A program made the translations under genes and the position numbers. Below are positions 6,587 to 15,790 of a stretch of DNA of 64,000 bases, in pieces. The stretch lies in assembly GCA_910588905.1 (NCBI GenBank), contig CAJURZ010000010.1, forward strand, positions 1 to 64,000, written 5' to 3'. A model generated the notes under the pieces. The model was not told where the DNA came from, did not search any database, and saw only the letters and a program-made list of their open reading frames with translations. Source of the DNA: an uncultured Eggerthellaceae bacterium (GTDB lineage: Bacteria > Actinomycetota > Coriobacteriia > Coriobacteriales > Eggerthellaceae). Each line of letters opens with the position of its first letter. Position 1 is the first letter of the stretch.

Positions 6587-8950
6587 TCAGAATGCAGCGA
6601 AGCGAGCTTGGCGCTGGGCGCGCAATTCCTCAGGAGCGCACAGGGAAAGCTCACGGAGTGCTTCGCCTACGAACTGGCGCACGTTAGCCACAGCCTCTTC
6701 CGGATTCTCGTGGGCGGGAGCCTCACCCTCGCTGATGACCTCATCCACCACGCCCAAGGCTGACACGTGGGCGGCATCCATCTGCATGGCCTCCGCAGCC
6801 TCAGGAGCGCGCTTGCCGTCCTTCCACAGGATGGAAGCGAACCCTTCGGGAGAGAGGATGGAGTACACGGCATGCTCTTGCATGGCCACCTTGTTGGCAA
6901 CGGCCATAGCCAGCGCTCCCCCTGAACCGCCTTCGCCCAAGATGATACTGATCACCGGCACGGTGAGACCAGCCATCAACTGGAGGCTCTCCGCGATGGC
7001 ATTCCCCTGACCGCGCTCTTCGGCACCGGTCCCGCAGAAGGCTCCCTGGGTATCCACGAAGCAGACGATAGGACGACCGAACTTCTGCGCCTGCCGCATG
7101 AGCCGAGCGGCTTTGCGGTACCCCTCGGGTTGGGGACAGCCGAAGTTGCGACGGATGCGGTCCTTGAGGTCGGCGCCCTTCTCCTGGGCGATGATGGTGA
7201 CCGGTCTGTCATCCACCATGCCGATGCCGCCGATGATGGCTCCGTCATCGGCGAACTGCCGATCCCCGTGCAATTCGAAGAAGGCATCGGCCACGCCCCG
7301 GATATAGGAACGGGAGGTAGGCCGGTGGGCATTGCGGGCAAGCTGGACGCTCTCCCAGGCGCTGCCCGGCTGGGCCGCTCCCATCACGCCGGACTTCCGC
7401 AGCTCCTGTTTGGCATGACGCTCCAACCGCCGCTGCTCTTTCGCATCCAGGGCATGCTCGGCCACCTCGAACGCATCCTCCGGCGTGCGGCCTCTGTCGT
7501 CGATGGGGCAGGCATGCATGCGCAGGATGGTCTTGAGCGCCCGACGCATCTGGCTGCGCTCGACGATAGCGTCGATCAAGCCATGCTCCAGAGCGAATTC
7601 GGCTGTCTGGAAGCCTTCGGGCAGATCCTGTTTGATGGTGTCCCGGATGACCCGCTGGCCAGCAAACCCGATCAGCGTCTCCGGTTCTGAGAGGATGATG
7701 TCCCCCAAGGTGGCGAAGGAAGCGGTCACGCCGCCGGTGGTAGGGTCGGTCAAGACGGACACGTAGAGCAGGCCAGCCCGATCGTGACGCTCGATGGCAC
7801 AGGAGGTCTTCGCCATCTGCATGAGCGACACGATGCCCTCCTGCATGCGAGCACCCCCTGAAGCACAGAAGAGCACCACGGGCAATCCCTCATCCGTGGC
7901 TCGGTCGAAGAGGCGAGCGACCTTCTCCCCCACCACGCTGCCCATGGATCCCATGAAGAAGGCCGGATCCATGATGCCGAAGGCCACGGGCACGCGCCCG
8001 ATATAGCCGAAGCCCGTGCGCACGGCCTCATCCAGTCCCGTCTTCTCCCGCTGGGCTGCGATCTTCTCAGGATAACCTGCGAAGGAGAGCGGGTTGACAT
8101 CCGGCACGTCTTGGTCCCATTCCTCGAAGACCCCATCGTCCAAGATGTCAGCGATGCGCACGTCCGAAGCCATGCGAGAGAGCGTTTGGCATTGGGGGCA
8201 GCGGGAATCATTCTGGGCAAAATCAGCTTCATCGAAGGTGAGCTTGCAGCTGTGGCAGGTCTGCCACCGGCCCGGCACGATCGCCTCTCCCTCTGCGGAA
8301 GCCTCGGTGGCCTCCTTCGGCTTGCACTCCAACCAGAATTGGCGCGTGGTGTCGGGCTCAAAGGGCCTGAAGACACGAATGCCCGCATCGGCGGCCCTAC
8401 GCAAGAAGCGATCGTCCTTCGCCAAAGTCGCGGCCACATACCCGAGGAAGATGGCCTGCACTTGAGCATCCGTGGCTGCCTGCAGGATGGCATGGGCGTT
8501 GGTGAAGAGCGCCTTGGAGGGCTTCGTGCCCAACGGAACCGTACGCAGCGCCAGCTTCGGATTCACATCTATGCGCCTATCCCCTGTCTGGGGGGCGACC
8601 GTGGCCAAGCCCGCTTCCGCCAAGCCCATGAAGATACCCTTGGCGAACATGCCCTGAACGCAGACCAGCGCTCGGGGAGCATCGTGACCCGCTTCGATCA
8701 GCTCAGTGGTGATCCGGTCAGGATGATAGGCCACCTCAGGCCGTTCCTTATCAACCTGATCAGGGAAGATCCGCTCCCAAGGTATCCAAGAAAGCGGAGA
8801 GGCGGGTGCCTTCCCGCTATGCTCTGCGTTCTTCCGCGCCCCTTCGGTCACAGCCTTCTGGATATCCTCAGCCTTCACGGTGACATCCTCTTCGCTGATG
8901 ACCTTCGTCTGGAACTGGCGCTCACCCACTTCAAGATACTGCTTTGCCAT
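6587..8950 (-). CDS. accDA: Acetyl-CoA carboxylase carboxyltransferase, beta-alpha fusion with BC-like N-domain
   Basis: Transfers the carboxyl group from carboxybiotin to acetyl-CoA to make malonyl-CoA. Of 787 residues, about 230-500 are the beta subunit, starting with a zinc finger (C232, C235, C251, C254) and containing the CT core ASGGARMQEG. About 530-787 are the alpha subunit (VDTQGAFCGTGAEERGQG). ATG at 8950 follows GGAGGG. Residues about 92-196 are extra. They run like the pre-ATP-grasp domain of biotin carboxylase: a Rossmann-like start (ALVCVQG), TVAPQTGDRR, then IFLGYVAATLAKDDRF and AADAGIRVFRP. There is no ATP-grasp domain, so this part cannot carboxylate biotin. No accB or accC lies in the operon. 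Confidence 0.88.
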   Translation of the reverse strand: MAKQYLEVGERQFQTKVISEEDVTVKAEDIQKAVTEGARKNAEHSGKAPASPLSWIPWERIFPDQVDKERPEVAYHPDRITTELIEAGHDAPRALVCVQGMFAKGIFMGLAEAGLATVAPQTGDRRIDVNPKLALRTVPLGTKPSKALFTNAHAILQAATDAQVQAIFLGYVAATLAKDDRFLRRAADAGIRVFRPFEPDTTRQFWLECKPKEATEASAEGEAIVPGRWQTCHSCKLTFDEADFAQNDSRCPQCQTLSRMASDVRIADILDDGVFEEWDQDVPDVNPLSFAGYPEKIAAQREKTGLDEAVRTGFGYIGRVPVAFGIMDPAFFMGSMGSVVGEKVARLFDRATDEGLPVVLFCASGGARMQEGIVSLMQMAKTSCAIERHDRAGLLYVSVLTDPTTGGVTASFATLGDIILSEPETLIGFAGQRVIRDTIKQDLPEGFQTAEFALEHGLIDAIVERSQMRRALKTILRMHACPIDDRGRTPEDAFEVAEHALDAKEQRRLERHAKQELRKSGVMGAAQPGSAWESVQLARNAHRPTSRSYIRGVADAFFELHGDRQFADDGAIIGGIGMVDDRPVTIIAQEKGADLKDRIRRNFGCPQPEGYRKAARLMRQAQKFGRPIVCFVDTQGAFCGTGAEERGQGNAIAESLQLMAGLTVPVISIILGEGGSGGALAMAVANKVAMQEHAVYSILSPEGFASILWKDGKRAPEAAEAMQMDAAHVSALGVVDEVISEGEAPAHENPEEAVANVRQFVGEALRELSLCAPEELRAQRQARFAAF

Positions 8951-8961
8951 GACACCCTCCG

Positions 8962-9423
8962 TTAGCCTTGAGCCAGAGAAGACGCAGAAGCCATCATGTA
9001 CTTCTGGGTTGCCGTAGCGCAGACGACATCCCCCACGCTGGCCTCGGTCTGCGCCACGCAAAGCCTGCGGGAGGATTTCACAATGGTGGCTTTGAGCGTG
9101 AGGGTATCCCCTGGCCGCACCTGATTGCGGAACTTCGCATCATCGATACCTGCGAAGAACCCCAGCCTGCCCTCATCCTCGCTCCCCACCAGCAGGCAGA
9201 AGGAAGCAGCCTGGGCCAAGGCCTCCATGATCAGCACTCCCGGGAACACCGGATGCTCCGGAAAATGGCCTTCGAACAGAGGCAGATCAGGAGAAACGTC
9301 CAGCTCTGCCACCACGCTCTTGCCCGGGTCGCATTCCAGGATGCGGCTCACCCAGACGAAGGGAGGGCGATGGGGAAGCATCTGCTGGATGGCGGCGCTG
9401 TCTGCAGGGTAGGTGATATCCAC
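8962..9423 (-). CDS. fabZ: 3-hydroxyacyl-ACP dehydratase
   Basis: Hot-dog fold dehydratase (153 aa) removing water from 3-hydroxyacyl-ACP in the elongation cycle. The catalytic region is intact: His in FEGHFPEHPVFPGVL and the acidic residue in IMEALAQA. The N-terminal MLPHRPPFVWVSRI is standard for FabZ. It lies 20 nt after fabF and 11 nt before accDA. A FabK-type anaerobe usually makes unsaturated chains through a FabZ/FabN isomerase or FabM; none of those is visible here, so this FabZ may be bifunctional (inference). Confidence 0.92.
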   Translation of the reverse strand: MDITYPADSAAIQQMLPHRPPFVWVSRILECDPGKSVVAELDVSPDLPLFEGHFPEHPVFPGVLIMEALAQAASFCLLVGSEDEGRLGFFAGIDDAKFRNQVRPGDTLTLKATIVKSSRRLCVAQTEASVGDVVCATATQKYMMASASSLAQG

Positions 9424-9443
9424 GAGAAGCCTCCTTGAGCGGC

Positions 9444-10724
9444 TTAGAAGGGACTGATGGCCAAAGAGGCGTTATGGCCGCCGAACCCGAGGGAATTGGA
9501 GAGCGCCACCTTCTGAGCCACGCCTTCCAGAGGCTCGGTCACGACATTGGCGGGACACTCCGGATCAGCTTCGGCGAAACCAGCGGTGGGAGGAACGGTA
9601 TCCCGGGCCACGGAAAGCGCGCAGACGATGGCCTCCACCGCGCCTGCCGCCCCGAGGGTGTGCCCGATGGATCCCTTCACCGAAGTGACGGGGATGCGGG
9701 CAGCCAGATCATCGTCTTCGCAAAGGGCGAAGAGGGCTTTGGATTCCGTCTTGTCATTGGCCGGGGTACCCGTGCCGTGAGCATTGATATGCCCGATATC
9801 CTGGGGCGTGAAGCCGCCCTCCGCCAGGGCCTGAGCCATGGCGCGCACGATCCCCTCGCCTTCGGGGTCAGGGGCGGTCATGTGGTAAGCGTCTCCCGTG
9901 GAGCCATAGCCGGTGATCTCAGCCAGGGGCTTCGCTCCGCGAGCCAAGGCGTGCTCTAAGGTCTCCAGTACCAGCGCACCGGCTCCCTCTCCTGCTACGA
10001 AGCCTTCTCGCCGTGCGTCGAAGGGAAGGGATGCCTGGGTGGGATCCTCTGCCTTGGAGAGAGCTCCCAGATTGGCGAAACCCGCGATGCAGATGGGCGA
10101 GACGGACTCTTCCGCGCCTCCCACCAGGGCCACATCGGCATAGCCATGGCGCAGAGAGCGCACGGCCTCCCCTATGTTATGGGCACCCGTAGCGCAGGCG
10201 GTGACCACGTTCAGGCACGCACCCCTCATGCCATAGCGAATGGCCAGGTTCCCTGCGGCGATGTTGCCGATCATCGTAGGCACGAACAGCGGGCTCACGC
10301 GCTTCGGCCCCTTGGATTCCAGGGAGCTGAAGCCGGATTGCAGCTCGTCTATGCCGCCGATGCCCGTTCCGAACAGCACGGCCACCCGCGTGGCATCCTC
10401 GGCCTCCATGTCAAGCCCGGCCTGTTCCAGGGCTTCATCCGCAGCCACGATGGCATACTGGACGAAGCGCTCGAACCTGCGGGCTTCCTTCTTCGTGAGG
10501 CCATGGTCCTCGCCGCTGAAGCCGCGCACCTCTCCGGCGTTATGCACCTCGTAGTCTGCGGTGTCGAAGCGCTCGATGGGACCTATGCAGCACCGCTTCT
10601 CCATGACCGCATCCCAGAGCGCCTCCACCCCCACCCCAGCTGGGGTGAGCGCCCCCATACCGGTGATGACCACGCGGTTCGTACCGTCAGGGCGCTTCAG
10701 GTTCTGTTCGGTTGCGTTGCTCAT
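9444..10724 (-). CDS. fabF: 3-oxoacyl-ACP synthase II
   Basis: Condensing enzyme (426 aa) that elongates acyl-ACP with malonyl-ACP. The Cys-His-His triad is visible: Cys177 in VVTACATGAHN, His in NAHGTGTPAND and His in GSIGHTLGAAGA. The C-terminal NSLGFGGHNASLAISPF is typical. ATG at 10724 overlaps the fabG stop (ATGA), so the two are coupled. Confidence 0.94.
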   Translation of the reverse strand: MSNATEQNLKRPDGTNRVVITGMGALTPAGVGVEALWDAVMEKRCCIGPIERFDTADYEVHNAGEVRGFSGEDHGLTKKEARRFERFVQYAIVAADEALEQAGLDMEAEDATRVAVLFGTGIGGIDELQSGFSSLESKGPKRVSPLFVPTMIGNIAAGNLAIRYGMRGACLNVVTACATGAHNIGEAVRSLRHGYADVALVGGAEESVSPICIAGFANLGALSKAEDPTQASLPFDARREGFVAGEGAGALVLETLEHALARGAKPLAEITGYGSTGDAYHMTAPDPEGEGIVRAMAQALAEGGFTPQDIGHINAHGTGTPANDKTESKALFALCEDDDLAARIPVTSVKGSIGHTLGAAGAVEAIVCALSVARDTVPPTAGFAEADPECPANVVTEPLEGVAQKVALSNSLGFGGHNASLAISPF

Positions 10725-11482
10725 AGGGAAAGTCCTCCATCCACGGCGATGACCTGTCCGGTGATATACGCAGCTGCGGGGCTGGCCAAGAAGGCCACCA
10801 GGGCTGCAACGTCTTGGGCCTCGCCCAAGCGTCCCAGGCCCACCCGCTCTGAGATGGCCGCCCGTTGCTCTTCGCTCAGGGCCCCCGTCATGTCGGTGGC
10901 GATGTAGCCCGGGGCGATGGCGTTCACGGTGATGTGCCGACGAGCCAGCTCTTTGGCCAAGGACTTGGTGATGCCCACCACGCCCGCCTTGGAGGCAGCG
11001 TAGTTCGTCTGACCGGCGTTACCGTAGAGCCCTACGATGCTGCTCATGTTGATGATACGACCGCTGCGCTGCTTCATCATGACCTTCGCCGCCGCCTTGC
11101 AGCAGTTGAACGTGCCCTTCAGGTTGATGTTGATGACATCGTCGAAATCCTCTTCGCTCATGCGCGCGATGAGGCCATCCCGGGTGATGCCGGCATTGTT
11201 CACGAGCACATCCAAGCGACCGAGCGCTTCTACAGTGCCTTCGACGAGCTCTTTAGCGGCGCCCATGTCGGCAACATCGGCAGCCACGACCGCAGTCCGC
11301 ACGCCGAAGTCTTGGCGGATGCGGTCAGCCTCTGCCTGCGTGCGCTCCAGGCTTCCCGCTCCAGAGCAATTGAGAGCCACATCAAAGCCCGCTTCCGCCA
11401 GGGCACGGGCACAAGCCAGCCCGATGCCGCGTCCTGAACCGGTGATGAGCGCTACGGCAGCGCCTTCGCTGGTCTGTTCCAT
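10721..11482 (-). CDS. fabG: 3-oxoacyl-ACP reductase
   Basis: NADPH-dependent short-chain dehydrogenase (253 aa). The nucleotide-binding TGSGRGIG, the NNAG motif and the catalytic Ser-Tyr-Lys set (NMSSIVG, then TNYAASKAGV) are complete. It lies 3 nt after the fabD stop and overlaps fabF by 4 nt, inside the fab operon. Confidence 0.94.
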   Translation of the reverse strand: MEQTSEGAAVALITGSGRGIGLACARALAEAGFDVALNCSGAGSLERTQAEADRIRQDFGVRTAVVAADVADMGAAKELVEGTVEALGRLDVLVNNAGITRDGLIARMSEEDFDDVININLKGTFNCCKAAAKVMMKQRSGRIINMSSIVGLYGNAGQTNYAASKAGVVGITKSLAKELARRHITVNAIAPGYIATDMTGALSEEQRAAISERVGLGRLGEAQDVAALVAFLASPAAAYITGQVIAVDGGLSL

Positions 11483-11485
11483 AGG

Positions 11486-12451
11486 TCAGGCCCTCCTTGC
11501 CTCGATGAATGCGGCGAAGCTCTTCTCATCCTGGATGCAGGGACGTTCGAGCTCTTTGTCGATGCGGCGAACGAGCCCTGAGAGCACGCCACCAAAGCCC
11601 ACTTCCGCGAACGTGCGTGCACCAGCCGCCCGCAAAGCGAGAACGCTCTCGCTGAAGCGAACAGGAGAGATGAGATGAGCCACCAGGCGCTGACGCACGC
11701 TGCTGGCATCCAACGGCGCTGCATCCGTATTGCAGATGACGGGAATGCGAGGCTCGGTGAAGGAAATGGTATCCAAGAACTCCGCAAAGGGAGCGCGGGC
11801 CGACTCCATCAAAGGAGAATGGAACGCCCCCTGGGTAGCCAAGCGGCTTGCACGACCGCCTTGCTCCTTCCAAGCCTCTTCCGCCCGAGCGATGGCAGCA
11901 GGGGTTCCCGCGATGACGATCTGACCAGGGCAGTTGTAGTTCGCCGGGACCAGCACCTCATCCTGGGCACAGGCTTCGCAGAGAGCCTGAACGCTCTCAT
12001 CGTCTGCTTTGAGCAAGGCGCTCATGGCCCCAGGATCCGCCTGAGCCGCGGCATCCATGGCAGAGGAGCGCGCGTCGATGATGCGGAATGCATCTTCTAT
12101 GGAGACCATGTCCGCCAGCGCCAAGGCACTGATCTGCCCCAGGGAGAAGCCGAGCAGGGCATCAGGGGTGACCCCTTGGGCTTCAAGGGCGCGCCCGACG
12201 CCGATGGAGAGCGTAGCGATAGCCGCTTGGGCGTTCTTGGTCTGGTTCAGCTGGGCTTGAGCTTCTTCGCCTTCCGCCTGCACCAGAGCGGCGATATCGC
12301 GCCCCAGCACCTCAGAAGCGCAGTCGAAGACCTCAGCCACTTCAGGGACATCCAACAGGGATGCCCCCATGCCCGGGGCTTGGGATCCTTGCCCCGAGGC
12401 CATGAAGACGACGCTTGCAGGAGCAAGCGTCGGGATGGTTCCACTCACGTT
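11486..12451 (-). CDS. fabD: Malonyl-CoA:ACP transacylase
   Basis: Loads malonyl onto ACP. The GQGSQAPGMG start motif, the nucleophile Ser in GFSLGQ and the active-site His in GAFHSPLM are present. The start is uncertain. GTG at 12451 gives 321 aa and follows AAGGAAGGA at a rather long spacing, 34 nt after the fabK stop. An upstream ATG at 12514 would overlap fabK by 28 nt and add 21 residues with no FabD similarity. TTG at 12460 is a third option. Confidence 0.9.
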   Translation of the reverse strand, partial: NVSGTIPTLAPASVVFMASGQGSQAPGMGASLLDVPEVAEVFDCASEVLGRDIAALVQAEGEEAQAQLNQTKNAQAAIATLSIGVGRALEAQGVTPDALLGFSLGQISALALADMVSIEDAFRIIDARSSAMDAAAQADPGAMSALLKADDESVQALCEACAQDEVLVPANYNCPGQIVIAGTPAAIARAEEAWKEQGGRASRLATQGAFHSPLMESARAPFAEFLDTISFTEPRIPVICNTDAAPLDASSVRQRLVAHLISPVRFSESVLALRAAGARTFAEVGFGGVLSGLVRRIDKELERPCIQDEKSFAAFIEARRA

Positions 12452-12485
12452 ATCCAAGATCCTTCCTTGCGTCCCTGGGACCAGT

Positions 12486-13457
12486 TCAGGCCAGGCAACG
12501 GCCCCTTTGGGCATTGAGATCAGCTACCTGCTGAAGATCGAGTGCGCCAAGAGCCTCCGCCTCGGCCATGATCTGCTGGATGACGTCTGCAGCAGTGCCC
12601 CGCTCGGTGACGAGAGAGGCTATCTGACCTGCCAGGATGGATCCGCCTTCCATGTCTCCCGCTACAGCCCGCGACAGCGATCCTGCATACATGCCTTCCA
12701 GGTCTTCCGGATTGCTGCAGGCCAATTCGCGCTTGCGGCACTCACGGGCGAACTTGTTCTTGAGCCCGCGTACCGGGTGGCCGGTATTGCGACCGGTGAC
12801 GATGGTGTCGGAGTCCTTCGCTCCCAGCACCTTCTCCTTCCAGGGATCACAGACCGTGCACTCCTCTACGGTCAGGAAGCGCGTGCCCATCTGCACGCCC
12901 TCGGCCCCTAGGGCGAAGGCGGCGCACATGCCGCGACCGTCTGCGATGCCCCCTGCTGCCAGCACGGGTATGGAAACGGCTTCGCACACGCTGGGAACGA
13001 GCGCCATAGTAGTGAGCTCGCCCACATGGCCGCCGGATTCCGTACCCTCGGCCACCACAGCATCCACCCCCAGCCGCTCCATGCGACGGGCTAGGGACGT
13101 GGTAGCCACCACGGGGATGACCTTGATGCCTGCTTCCTTCCAGAGAGGCAAGTAATCCCCGGGGCTTCCGGCGCCGGTGGTGATGACCTCTATCTTGAGC
13201 TCAGCGAGGAGCTTCGCCACCTCTTCGGCCTGAGGATCCATCAGCATCACATTGGCACCGATGGGCTTAGAGGTGAGAGAGCGGGCCCGCTCTACCTGCT
13301 GGCGGATCCAGTCGAGCTTGGCACCGCCGCAAGCGATGATCCCAAGGCCGCCTGTCTCGGATACCGCTGCCGCCAACGAGGCATCTGCGATGCGGGCCAT
13401 AGCCCCTTGGATGATGGGATATTCGATCCCCAGCAGATCGGTGATGCGTGTTCTCAT
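12486..13457 (-). CDS. fabK: Enoyl-ACP reductase II (FMN-dependent)
   Basis: FMN/NADH-dependent enoyl reductase (323 aa) of the nitronate monooxygenase-like TIM-barrel family, completing each elongation cycle. The N-terminal LGIEYPIIQGAMARIAD, the GGLGIIACGG loop and the later VLAAGGIADGRG and GAEGVQMGTRF phosphate-binding segments are characteristic. Presence of FabK rather than FabI predicts natural triclosan insensitivity of this step. It lies 19 nt after acpP. Confidence 0.93.
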   Translation of the reverse strand: MRTRITDLLGIEYPIIQGAMARIADASLAAAVSETGGLGIIACGGAKLDWIRQQVERARSLTSKPIGANVMLMDPQAEEVAKLLAELKIEVITTGAGSPGDYLPLWKEAGIKVIPVVATTSLARRMERLGVDAVVAEGTESGGHVGELTTMALVPSVCEAVSIPVLAAGGIADGRGMCAAFALGAEGVQMGTRFLTVEECTVCDPWKEKVLGAKDSDTIVTGRNTGHPVRGLKNKFARECRKRELACSNPEDLEGMYAGSLSRAVAGDMEGGSILAGQIASLVTERGTAADVIQQIMAEAEALGALDLQQVADLNAQRGRCLA

Positions 13458-13476
13458 GGGATGATGCTGCCCTTGC

Positions 13477-13695
13477 CTAGAGGGAGTCGATATGCTCGAC
13501 GATCTGACCGACCGTGGTGAGACCGGTGGGCTCGCCGAAATCGATATCCAGCTTCTCCTCGATGTCGCAGACGAGCTCTGCCATATCCAGAGAGTCGATG
13601 CCCAGCTCCTCGATGGTAGCGGTTTCGGTCACAGCCTCCGGATCAAGGTCAAGGTTCTCAACGAGCACTTCGCGAACGGTATCGATGGTTGCCAT
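13477..13695 (-). CDS. acpP: Acyl carrier protein
   Basis: Small acidic carrier (72 aa) that tethers the growing acyl chain through phosphopantetheine on Ser35 (ELGIDSLDMAEL). The acidic helix following it (DIEEKLDIDFGE) is the usual partner-docking surface. It lies between fabH and fabK; the ATG at 13695 has a GAAAGGAACC ribosome site. Confidence 0.95.
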   Translation of the reverse strand: MATIDTVREVLVENLDLDPEAVTETATIEELGIDSLDMAELVCDIEEKLDIDFGEPTGLTTVGQIVEHIDSL

Positions 13696-13767
13696 CTCGG
13701 TTCCTTTCGGTAGGTGATTTCTTGTAGCGGGTATGTATTTTAGTTGAAGATGGGCCTGAGAATGCCG

Positions 13768-14856
13768 TCAGACTTCGAATAGGAGCGCCCCTGAGGTGAG
13801 GCCGCCGCCGAAGCCCACCAAGAGCACCTTGTCGCCAGGGTTGATGCGCCCCGCCTCGTAGGCATCGGCCAGGGCCATCAGCACGCTGGAAGCGCTGGTG
13901 TTGCCCACCTGGCCGATGGAGACCTGCCAGCGCTCGTAGGGGACCTTCAGCTTCTTCGCGGCATAGCGGATGATGCGGTCGTTGGCCTGATGGGGGATGA
14001 TGCAAGCCACCTCATCCAGACTCACGTTCGCCCGGTCGCAAGCCATTCGCGCTGCCTCCACGATGGCAGAGGTGGCGAACTTGAAGACGCGCTGGCCGTT
14101 CATGCGGATGGTACGGGTGGGCTGCGCGAATCCGAGCGACTCCCCCTCCGCATCCTGCAAGGGGATATCCATGATCTCGCTCGCGCTCTGGGAAGCGCAG
14201 CCGTCCCCGAAGGGGAAGGCATCCATGGCATAATCAGCATCCATTGTCAGGCAGAGGGTCTCATCGTCGGTGTTCTTGAGGAAGCTGCTCAGGATGCCGG
14301 GAGCCGCTTCATCCCATTCCAACACCACCGCCCCAGCGCCATCACCGAAGAGCACGCAGGTGGAACGGTCTTCCCAATCTGTGACACGAGAGAGGCGCTC
14401 AGCCCCCACGACAAGGGCCCGGCGCAGCGGATTGCGTCGCACCCGCCCCGCCCCAGCAGCATCCGAGGCCACCGATGCCTCTATGAGGGAGGCTGCCACC
14501 TCGATACCGTAGATGCAGCCCGCACAGGCAGCGTTCAGGTCGAAGGCTATGGCGTTCTGAAGCCCTAAGCGCGCCTTCAGCAACGCTGCTTGGGAAGGCA
14601 CGATGACATCCCCTGAGATGGTCATGCAGATGAGGAGGTCTATGTCCTCAGGGGCCACCTTCGCCATGGCCAGAGCCCCTTCGCATGCCTCGGTTCCCAA
14701 GTCAGTGCAGGATTCCTCTAAAGCGATGCGCCGCTCGTGGATCCCCGTGCGCTCCACGATCCATTCGTCGCTGGTATCCACGATCTTCGCCAGATCATCA
14801 TTGGTAACCGTGTGGGCGGGGAGCGCCTTGGCGCTACCGGATATCTTGCATCCCAT
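13768..14856 (-). CDS. fabH: 3-oxoacyl-ACP synthase III
   Basis: Starts fatty-acid synthesis by condensing an acyl-CoA with malonyl-ACP. The triad is intact: Cys111 in LNAACAGC, His in IIPHQANDR and Asn in VGNTSASSV. At 362 aa it is longer than most FabH proteins. The extra residues include a segment after the active-site helix (ASVASDAAGAGRVRRN) and a loop near YAMDAFPFGDG. Neither touches the catalytic residues. First gene of the fab operon; a 148-bp divergent region separates it from sufC. Confidence 0.93.
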   Translation of the reverse strand: MGCKISGSAKALPAHTVTNDDLAKIVDTSDEWIVERTGIHERRIALEESCTDLGTEACEGALAMAKVAPEDIDLLICMTISGDVIVPSQAALLKARLGLQNAIAFDLNAACAGCIYGIEVAASLIEASVASDAAGAGRVRRNPLRRALVVGAERLSRVTDWEDRSTCVLFGDGAGAVVLEWDEAAPGILSSFLKNTDDETLCLTMDADYAMDAFPFGDGCASQSASEIMDIPLQDAEGESLGFAQPTRTIRMNGQRVFKFATSAIVEAARMACDRANVSLDEVACIIPHQANDRIIRYAAKKLKVPYERWQVSIGQVGNTSASSVLMALADAYEAGRINPGDKVLLVGFGGGLTSGALLFEV

Positions 14857-14931
14857 GCCATCTCCTTGGTCTTTCGGGTAAGCAAGATGATAACCGTTTT
14901 ATCACTGCTTGTTCCCGCTGGCTTCCCGGCA

Positions 14932-14948
14932 GGTTCGCATGCTACTAT
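14932..14948 (+). promoter_or_regulatory. Extended -10 promoter candidate for sufCB
   Basis: TGCTACTAT (TG-n-TACTAT) ends at 14948 on the plus strand, 57 nt upstream of the sufC ATG. No good -35 is seen, as is common for extended -10 promoters. A GAGGAG site precedes the ATG. Confidence 0.45.
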
Positions 14949-15004
14949 GGCGCGCGAAAGAGGATGCAGCATAGATGCTGCCATAGATACGAGGAGATAC
15001 CCTT

Positions 15005-15781
15005 ATGTTAGAGATCAAAGACCTCGTCTTCGAAGTGCCGCTGGAGAATGATCCCAGCAAGAAGAAGCGCATCATCGACGGACTGTCACTCACCGTCGCC
15101 GATGACCGCTTCACGGTGATCACCGGCCCGAACGGCGGCGGCAAGTCCACCCTGGCCAAGCTCATCATGGGCATGGAGCAGCCCACCAGCGGATCGATCA
15201 CCTTCGACGGCGTAGACGTCACGCACCTGCCCATAACCGAACGCGCTCGTCTGGGCATCGGCTACGGCTTTCAGCAACCAGCCCGCTTCAAGGGCATGAC
15301 CGTCAAGAAGCTGCTCGACATCGCTGCGGGCAAGAAGCTACCCATGCTCTCCTGCAACGAGTATCTGTCGAAGGTTGGTCTATGCTCAGCCAGCTACCTT
15401 ACCCGAGAAGTGGACAAGTCCCTCTCCGGCGGCGAGGTCAAGCGCATCGAGATAGCCACCATCCTGGCACGCGATCCGAAACTGGCCATCTATGACGAGC
15501 CGGAAGCGGGCATCGATCTATGGAGCTTCGATAGGCTGACCGAGACGTTCCGGGATATCCACGAGGCCCGGGAAGGCCATTCCATCGTCATCATCTCCCA
15601 TCAGGAGCGCATCATCCAACTGGCTGATGAGGTAGTGGTGCTGCAGAATGGCAAGATCGTGCGCACCGGCACTCCAGAAGACCTCATGCCAGACCTGGGT
15701 TTCGCCAGCAAGGGCATCAACGGCTGTGTGCTCTCAGAGCCGCTGGAGCTGCATTTGACCGATATCCCCACTACCTGCTAG
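15005..15781 (+). CDS. sufC: SUF Fe-S cluster assembly ATPase
   Basis: ABC-type ATPase (258 aa) of the SUF scaffold complex. Walker A GPNGGGKST lies at residues 41-49, the signature is LSGGEVKR and Walker B is LAIYDEPEAGID. It drives conformational changes in the SufB-like partner encoded 9 nt downstream. The pair stands alone with no SufD, SufS, SufU or SufE nearby, matching the minimal two-component SUF (SmsCB) arrangement found in many anaerobes. Confidence 0.92.
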   Translation: MLEIKDLVFEVPLENDPSKKKRIIDGLSLTVADDRFTVITGPNGGGKSTLAKLIMGMEQPTSGSITFDGVDVTHLPITERARLGIGYGFQQPARFKGMTVKKLLDIAAGKKLPMLSCNEYLSKVGLCSASYLTREVDKSLSGGEVKRIEIATILARDPKLAIYDEPEAGIDLWSFDRLTETFRDIHEAREGHSIVIISHQERIIQLADEVVVLQNGKIVRTGTPEDLMPDLGFASKGINGCVLSEPLELHLTDIPTTC

Positions 15782-15790
15782 GAGAACATC

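Noticed and set aside
12452..12514. Upstream ATG for fabD at 12514
   Set aside because: It overlaps fabK by 28 nt, has no good ribosome site and adds 21 residues not typical of FabD; kept only as an alternative.
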